A DNA stretch of 64,000 nt, from assembly GCF_000067165.1 (NCBI RefSeq), contig NC_010162.1:496001-560000 (forward strand), given 5' to 3'. The translations under genes and the position numbers were made by a program. Positions 59,612-64,000 of this stretch are shown piece by piece (positions within the stretch are counted from its first letter, which is position 1; every line of letters starts with the position of its first letter). Below the pieces are notes generated by a model. The model searched no databases. It saw only the letters and a program-made list of their open reading frames with translations, and was not told the origin of the DNA. The stretch comes from Sorangium cellulosum So ce56. GTDB taxonomy: Bacteria > Myxococcota_A > Polyangia > Polyangiales > Polyangiaceae.

Positions 59612-60036
59612 GCGCCGTCGCCGTCGTCGCGGCGCCGGGCGCGAGCACGAGCGCCGCGGAGGCGGCAGGGAGAACCCGAGGCGCGATCGCGGGCGCCGCG
59701 GACGCGGCCGGGAGAACGCCAGGAGCGCTCGCGAGCGCCGCGGACGCGGTTGGGAGAACGCCAGGCGCGAGCACGAGCGCCGCGGAGGCGGTTGGGAGAA
59801 CGCCAGGCGCGAGCGCGAGCGCCGCGGAGGCGGTTGGGAGAACGCCAGGCGCGAGCGCGAGCGCCGCGGACGCGGTTGGGAGAACGCCAGGCGCGAGCGC
59901 GAGCGCCGCCGATGGAACAGGCGGAGCAGCGCCAGGCGCGATCGTCGCAAGAAATCAGAACAGCCGGTCGGCCCGGAGCAGCCGCTCCGAGCGGAGCACA
60001 TGGACGATGAGCACCTTCGCGCCCTCCCGCCGGTAG
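59608..60036 (+). CDS. Possible repeat protein, 14-residue units
   Basis: A frame of 142 codons starts with GTG at 59608, overlapping the preceding stop as GTGA, and spans the 42-bp repeat array. It would encode about seven copies of a 14-residue Ala/Gly/Ser unit (PGASxSAAEAVGRT), then a basic tail that runs antisense over the toxin gene. The overlap favours translation, but all three forward frames stay open across the array and third-position GC does not favour this one clearly. It may be a disordered repeat protein or no gene at all. Confidence 0.3.
   Translation: MSAVAVVAAPGASTSAAEAAGRTRGAIAGAADAAGRTPGALASAADAVGRTPGASTSAAEAVGRTPGASASAAEAVGRTPGASASAADAVGRTPGASASAADGTGGAAPGAIVARNQNSRSARSSRSERSTWTMSTFAPSRR
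59635..59928. repeat. 42-bp tandem repeat array, about 7 units
   Basis: Six full 42-bp copies start at 59635, 59677, 59719, 59761, 59803 and 59845, with a decayed seventh at 59887-59928. The three copies 59761-59886 differ at only one to three positions, so the array is recently expanded. It lies between a helical-protein gene and a toxin gene. Confidence 0.92.
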
Positions 60037-60260
60037 ATGATCCGACACGGCGGGACGATCACCTCGCGGTAGCGCTTGCTCGGGATCTCCGGCACCCATC
60101 TCCCCGACTCGGGGTGATCGCGCAGGCGCTCCACGCCAGCCAGCGCGCGACGGGTGAGCTCCGCGGCTGCCCTCCGGTTCTCTCGGGCGATCCAGCTGAC
60201 GATCTCGTCCAGGTCATCGAGCGCCGGCGCCGCCCAGATCAGCGCGGCTCGTCGAGCCAT
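59955..60260 (-). CDS. RelE/ParE-family toxin
   Basis: Toxin of 101 aa of the RelE/ParE fold: LIWAAPALDDLDEIVSWIARE (helical start), ERLRDHPESGRWVPE, YREVIVPPCRIIYRREG with basic and aromatic residues, and VHVLRSERLL at the end. Family members either cut mRNA at the ribosome or block gyrase; the sequence alone does not decide, though the layout is closer to ParE. ATG 60260 overlaps the end of the antitoxin gene by 22 bp. Confidence 0.9.
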   Translation of the reverse strand: MARRAALIWAAPALDDLDEIVSWIARENRRAAAELTRRALAGVERLRDHPESGRWVPEIPSKRYREVIVPPCRIIYRREGAKVLIVHVLRSERLLRADRLF

Positions 60261-60514
60261 CGGCCGAGCCGCGCCTTCGCTTCGTCATGCGAGGCGACGC
60301 GCCCCTCCGAGAGCGCTCGCTCGCCGCGCGCGATGCCCTCCAGGATCTCGAGCCGCCGGAGCAGGCCCTGGTAGCTCTCGATGTCGAGGAGGACCGCCGC
60401 CGAGCGCCCATGCTCCGTGATCAGCACCGGCACGTGATCCGCCTGAAGCTGCGCGATGATCTCCGTCGCGTGACGCTTGATCTCGGTCACCGGCTTGATG
60501 GCGGGCGCGTTCAT
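60239..60514 (-). CDS. Phd/YefM-family antitoxin
   Basis: Antitoxin of 91 aa. The N-terminal Phd fold (IKPVTEIKRHATEIIAQL, VPVLITEHGRSAAVLLDIESYQGLL) binds DNA and the C-terminal half covers the toxin. It precedes and overlaps the toxin gene, as usual, and probably represses its own operon. ATG 60514 follows a short AT-rich stretch (60515-60535, TATCACAAAAGTATC) that could hold the promoter/operator. Confidence 0.92.
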   Translation of the reverse strand: MNAPAIKPVTEIKRHATEIIAQLQADHVPVLITEHGRSAAVLLDIESYQGLLRRLEILEGIARGERALSEGRVASHDEAKARLGRWLDEPR

Positions 60515-60582
60515 GTATCACAAAAGTATCACTTTGCGCGCGCGCGGCAAGCGGCGTCTTTGCGTGCGCGCGGCAAGCGGCG

Positions 60583-61572
60583 TCACGCGAAGTGGTCGTA
60601 CCCCCGCGCTACGAGGCTCGTGAGCTGCCCGTCCGGTCCGACCAGCGCCACGTCGCTCGCGCCCTCCTCGCGCGGCACGCAGCGGCCGATCGCCACGAAG
60701 CCGGTGAGCTCCCCGACGTCGGGGCCCGCGACCACGATCGCGTAGTCCTCGCCGCCGTAGAGCGCCAGATCCAGCGCGTCCAGGCCGAGCTGCGCGGCGG
60801 CGTCGCGGAGGTCGGCGCTCACGAGCGCCGCGGGATCGAGCAGCGCGCGCACACCGCTCGCGCGCGCGAGGTGCGCCACGTCCGCGACGAGGCCGTCGGA
60901 GACGTCGATCGCCGCGCGGGCGCGCGCCGCCGCGCGGAGGCCCGCGTCGATGCGCGCCACCGGGCGGCGGAACGCGCGGATCGCCTGCTCGGCCGCGGCG
61001 CCGGCCGGCGCGACGCCGCGATCGAGCAGCGCAAGACCGGCCGCGGCGAGGCCGACCGGACCGGCCAGCGCGAGCGCGTCGCCGGGCCGCGCGCCGTCGC
61101 GCCTGAGCGGCAGCGCCGCGACGCCGAGCGCCGTCGTGGTGATCGAGATCTCGCCGCCCCGCGAGAGATTCCCGCCGATGACCGCCGTGCCGATCTCGTC
61201 GCACGCGGCGCGCTGACCCCCCGCCAGCGCGCCGAGCTCGTCGTCGCTCACGCTCGGAGGAAGCACCAGCGCGGCCAGCAGGCCGACAGGGCGCGCCCCC
61301 ATCGCCGCGAGATCGCTCGCCGCGGCCATCGTCGCGCGGTAGCCGAGATCCTCGAATCCCAGGAGATCGCGCCGGAAATGGACGCCCTCGACGGCGCTGT
61401 CGATCGTCCAGACGAGCGGCTCCGGGGCGCCCGGGAGAGCGCCGCCCCGCGGGGCCGCAGGCGCGAGGATCGCGGCGTCATCGCCGATGCCGCACAGAAC
61501 ATGAGCGCCCGCCGCGCCCCCGAGCACGGCGCGCAGCATGTCGATGCGCTTCCACTCGGAGCGCCCGCTCAT
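60583..61572 (-). CDS. thiL: Thiamine-monophosphate kinase
   Basis: Converts thiamine monophosphate to thiamine diphosphate, 329 aa. PurM-like ATP-grasp-free fold: GIGDDAAIL near 30 (metal-binding Asp), TIDSAVEGVHF near 57, AASDLAAMGARP, GGNLSRGGEISITTTALG, AIDVSDGLVADVAHLAR near 212, LYGGEDYAIVV near 265. Start ATG 61572 overlaps the upstream kinase stop (ATGA), so thiL is translated as the third gene of the GTPase-kinase operon. An unusual place for a cofactor gene. Confidence 0.95.
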   Translation of the reverse strand: MSGRSEWKRIDMLRAVLGGAAGAHVLCGIGDDAAILAPAAPRGGALPGAPEPLVWTIDSAVEGVHFRRDLLGFEDLGYRATMAAASDLAAMGARPVGLLAALVLPPSVSDDELGALAGGQRAACDEIGTAVIGGNLSRGGEISITTTALGVAALPLRRDGARPGDALALAGPVGLAAAGLALLDRGVAPAGAAAEQAIRAFRRPVARIDAGLRAAARARAAIDVSDGLVADVAHLARASGVRALLDPAALVSADLRDAAAQLGLDALDLALYGGEDYAIVVAGPDVGELTGFVAIGRCVPREEGASDVALVGPDGQLTSLVARGYDHFA

Positions 61573-63173
61573 TGGAAGATGGGCGGCAGGACGCTGTTCG
61601 CCGGTGAGCCGGCGACCGTGGGCAGCTTGACCACGAACACGGTGCCGCGCGGGTCGTTCGGCTCGATGCGGACCGTGCCGCTGTGCGCCTCGACCAGGCG
61701 CTTGACGATCGAGAGACCAAGCCCCGTGCCGCCGTGCTCCCGGGTCGAGCTCTGATCGATCTGGTAGAACGGGTCGAATACCTTCAGCCGCTCGCCCGCA
61801 GGGATGCCGATGCCCGTGTCCACGACGCGGATCTCGACCGCCTGCTGGAGAGGCGCGACGAGCACCAGCCCGGGGAGGTCGTCCATGTCCTCGCTCACGG
61901 CGCGCGCGACGAGCAGCACCTCGCCCCCCGCCTCGGTGAACTTCACCGCGTTCTCGACGAGGTTGATGAACACCTGGCGCAGCCGGTCGCCGTCCCCCAG
62001 CACCGGCGGGAGATCGTCCTCGGCCTGGATCCGGAGCTCGACGCCCTTCTTCGAGGCAGCCGGCGCGATGGTCGACGCCGCCTCGACGAGCACCGGGCCG
62101 ACGGCCACCTCGGTGCGATGCACGATCAACGTGCCGCTCTCCAGCTTCGAGAGGTCCAGGAGGCTCATGATGAGCCCGAGCAGCTGCTCGCTCTTCGACC
62201 GGATCGTATCGATGAACTCGCGCTGCTCATCGGTCAGAGGCCCGCCGATGCCCTCGGCGAGCATCTCGCTGTAGCCCATGATCGACGTGAGCGGGGTCCG
62301 GAGCTCGTGCGACACCGTGGCCAGGAAGTTCGACTTGAGCCGGTCGAGCTCCTTCAGCCGCTCGTACGCCTGCTCCAGCTCCGCGTTCTTCTGCGACAGC
62401 TCACGGAAGCTCTCGCGGATCGACGCGACGTGCATCGTCGAGGTGAGGAGCGATTTGTGCCCGCTGAACAGGATCAGATCGAGGACCGAGCGGAGGTGGT
62501 CCGCGATCGCGCCGAGCCGCTCCGGCCGGAGCCGCGGCGCCCGCGGCCGCCCCTCCGCCGCAGGCGCGAGATCGAGCTGGGACGCCGCCTCGATCGGCGC
62601 GGCAGGAGGATCGTCGAGGCCGTCGGGGAGGTAGGGGCCCAGGATCGACCGGCCGATCGAACGCCCGTCGTACTCGATCGGGAACACCTGGTAGAGCGCG
62701 CCCTCGACGCAGGGATCCGCGACCTCGCTGCCGGCCGGCGCGCCTTGTCTCGCCGTCCGATCCGCCGGCGCCACGCTCGCCCGCCGGCCTTCCTGCTCGC
62801 CGGTCAGGCCGCCGAGCGGCGGGAGCGGCGCGAGCGTGCCCGACTCCGCGAGCGTGGCGCCGTTGATCGACTGGATCCGGATCGGCAAGCCGAACAGCTT
62901 GTGGAATGACGCCGCCATCTCCCCGAGGGCCTGGCGATCCACGAGATCCTCGAGCGAGAGGGGGCCGATGCCGACCAGGTCGACCACCGGCGCCGCCGCG
63001 GGGGGAGGCAGCGTCGAGGGCTCGGGCGCGCTGGACGCGCCGTCGCGCTTCGAGGAGCTGGGCCCGTCCGCGACGCGCGCCGACGGCATCGGCGCGGAGC
63101 CCGGCATGCTGAGGAGATCCTCGTCGTCGAGACCGAAATCCGCCGGCGTCCCCTTGTGGGCGTCGGGCCTCAT
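61569..63173 (-). CDS. Histidine kinase with PocR-type sensory domain
   Basis: Soluble kinase of 534 aa. A disordered N-terminus (1-65) contains Ser/Pro-rich sequence. A PocR-like ligand domain lies at about 70-230 (LEDLVDRQALGEMAASFHKLFGLPIRI near 75-105, DPCVEGALYQVFPIEYDG near 150). A coiled coil at about 245-275 leads to the phosphoacceptor motif ATVSHELRTPL (His near 287), then the ATPase domain with NLVENAVKF, DTGIGIP, and GGTGLGLSIVKR. No receiver domain or regulator gene is adjacent. It overlaps the GTPase gene upstream and thiL downstream by 4 nt each. Confidence 0.9.
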   Translation of the reverse strand: MRPDAHKGTPADFGLDDEDLLSMPGSAPMPSARVADGPSSSKRDGASSAPEPSTLPPPAAAPVVDLVGIGPLSLEDLVDRQALGEMAASFHKLFGLPIRIQSINGATLAESGTLAPLPPLGGLTGEQEGRRASVAPADRTARQGAPAGSEVADPCVEGALYQVFPIEYDGRSIGRSILGPYLPDGLDDPPAAPIEAASQLDLAPAAEGRPRAPRLRPERLGAIADHLRSVLDLILFSGHKSLLTSTMHVASIRESFRELSQKNAELEQAYERLKELDRLKSNFLATVSHELRTPLTSIMGYSEMLAEGIGGPLTDEQREFIDTIRSKSEQLLGLIMSLLDLSKLESGTLIVHRTEVAVGPVLVEAASTIAPAASKKGVELRIQAEDDLPPVLGDGDRLRQVFINLVENAVKFTEAGGEVLLVARAVSEDMDDLPGLVLVAPLQQAVEIRVVDTGIGIPAGERLKVFDPFYQIDQSSTREHGGTGLGLSIVKRLVEAHSGTVRIEPNDPRGTVFVVKLPTVAGSPANSVLPPIFQ

Positions 63174-63898
63174 GGAACGATCCGGGAGCTCTTCTCGAGG
63201 CTGCCGCCCATTCGTCTCGCCAGGAGGTCATTCACCGAGCTCGTCACCCCGAGCTGGCGCGCCGCGCTGTTCAGGAGCTCCTCGCCGCTGATCGACAGCC
63301 GCTTCGAGAGCTGATGCGTCTGATCGAGCGTCTCCCACGTGAGGTGGAGCAGACCCATGAGCGTCTCCACCGTGCCCACCCCGCGGGTCGCGACGGCCTT
63401 GTACACCGGCTCCTTGCCCCGCGCGGCGAGCCGCGCCAGCTCCTCGTCGCTCCGGATGTCGGGCAGGTCGCGCTTGTTGAACTGGATGACGAGCGGCATC
63501 CTCGCGAGATCGAGGCCGTTCTCCCGCAGGTTCTGGCGGAGGTCGAAGAACGCCTCGGCGTTGCGCTGCGTCTCGGAGATCTGCGAGTCGGCGATCAGCG
63601 CGACCCCGTCCGCGCCCTGGAGCACGAGCCGCCGCGTGGCGGCGTGCATCGGCTGGCCGGGCACGGTGAACAGCTTGATGCGGAGCGAGACGTCGCCGTC
63701 CTTCGCGCGGAAGGTGAGCGGCAGGAGATCGAAGAACAGCGTGCGATCGTCCTGCGTCTCGAGCGTCATCAGCCGTCCGCGAGCGTCTGACCCGGCGAGG
63801 CCGTGCAGCGAGACGAGGTTCGTCGTCTTGCCGCTGAGCGCCGGGCCGTAATAGACGAGCTTGATCGTCACTTCACGGGCTGCGAAGTCGAGCTGCAC
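63170..63898 (-). CDS. MglA-like small GTPase
   Basis: Ras-like GTPase of 242 aa related to MglA, which sets cell polarity and motility in myxobacteria. Motifs: YYGPALSGKTTNL (P-loop, with ALS for the GLC of Myxococcus MglA), TLFFDLLPLTF (switch I region), FTVPGQP (G3 with Gly-Gln), VIQFNKRDLP (G4). It carries about 45 extra C-terminal residues (from about 195: QLSKRLSISGEELLNSAARQ) not found in MglA. It is the first gene of the operon; its stop overlaps the kinase start. The GAP partner MglB is not visible. The promoter lies right of 63898. Confidence 0.9.
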   Translation of the reverse strand: MQLDFAAREVTIKLVYYGPALSGKTTNLVSLHGLAGSDARGRLMTLETQDDRTLFFDLLPLTFRAKDGDVSLRIKLFTVPGQPMHAATRRLVLQGADGVALIADSQISETQRNAEAFFDLRQNLRENGLDLARMPLVIQFNKRDLPDIRSDEELARLAARGKEPVYKAVATRGVGTVETLMGLLHLTWETLDQTHQLSKRLSISGEELLNSAARQLGVTSSVNDLLARRMGGSLEKSSRIVP

Positions 63899-64000
63899 GG
63901 CCGCATTCTCGCATGAGCGCCCGACGATTGGATATGGCCACGGCGCATGGCGGAGGAGGCCGGGCTGGGCCGGGTCTCCTCCCTTGTCAGGAGGCGTGCG

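Overview
The window is about 70% GC with very strong third-position GC. It carries three eukaryote-type Ser/Thr kinases (two with the HRDVSP loop common in myxobacterial Pkn proteins), an MglA-type small GTPase, PEGA/TPR proteins, many lipoproteins with Ser/Gly-rich or Cys-rich linkers, a class II ribonucleotide reductase and part of a nonribosomal peptide synthetase (NRPS). Together these point to a large-genome myxobacterium of the Sorangium/Polyangiales type. This is inference from content, not a database match. No tRNA, rRNA, CRISPR array, transposase or phage gene was recognised.

Layout. 1-3710: 5' part of an NRPS gene (C-A-PCP-C, minus strand, running off the left edge) with a leucine-type adenylation code. 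It is followed by a long leader with an AT island and 12-bp repeats, a cupin gene, a triple 52-bp repeat and an RlmI-type methyltransferase. 6.7-13.5 kb: a lipoprotein, a FIST sensor with an adjacent histidine kinase, and a GH77 glucanotransferase. 13.5-25.3 kb: beta-helix lipoprotein, kinase plus TPR/PEGA partner, outer-membrane protein, type II thioesterase, class I fumarase, a coupled small protein plus alpha/beta hydrolase, and a second kinase. 25.5-33.3 kb: Cys-rich protein and trehalose synthase-maltokinase, a lipoprotein, a multi-span membrane kinase and a lone GspC. 33.6-41.6 kb: Rieske plus cytochrome b/diheme cytochrome c, an Omp85 protein, a small zinc-ribbon-like protein and a large Fe-S oxidoreductase. 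41.8-53.9 kb: allA-trmH-lipoprotein operon, lemA plus TPM protein, thiolase, cyclophilin, a Cys-rich lipoprotein, CHAD protein plus RNase J, and SppA. 54-57.8 kb: nrdJ with an elaborate leader carrying a pair of NrdR-box-like sites, then a 185-bp inverted-repeat element. 58-64 kb: lipoprotein, a helical protein, a 42-bp repeat array, a Phd/RelE toxin-antitoxin pair, and an operon GTPase-histidine kinase-thiL.

How the genes work together. Several coupled pairs have stop/start overlaps: kinase/TPR-PEGA, Rieske/cytochrome b, LemA/TPM, RNase J/CHAD, small protein/hydrolase, GTPase/kinase/thiL. MalQ and TreS-maltokinase both belong to alpha-glucan/trehalose metabolism but lie 13 kb apart. The most unusual non-coding signals are the nrdJ leader, a 33-bp hairpin family that begins at the stop codons of two unrelated genes, the 51-bp inverted repeat behind nrdJ, the 42-bp repeat array, and a likely frameshift in trmH.
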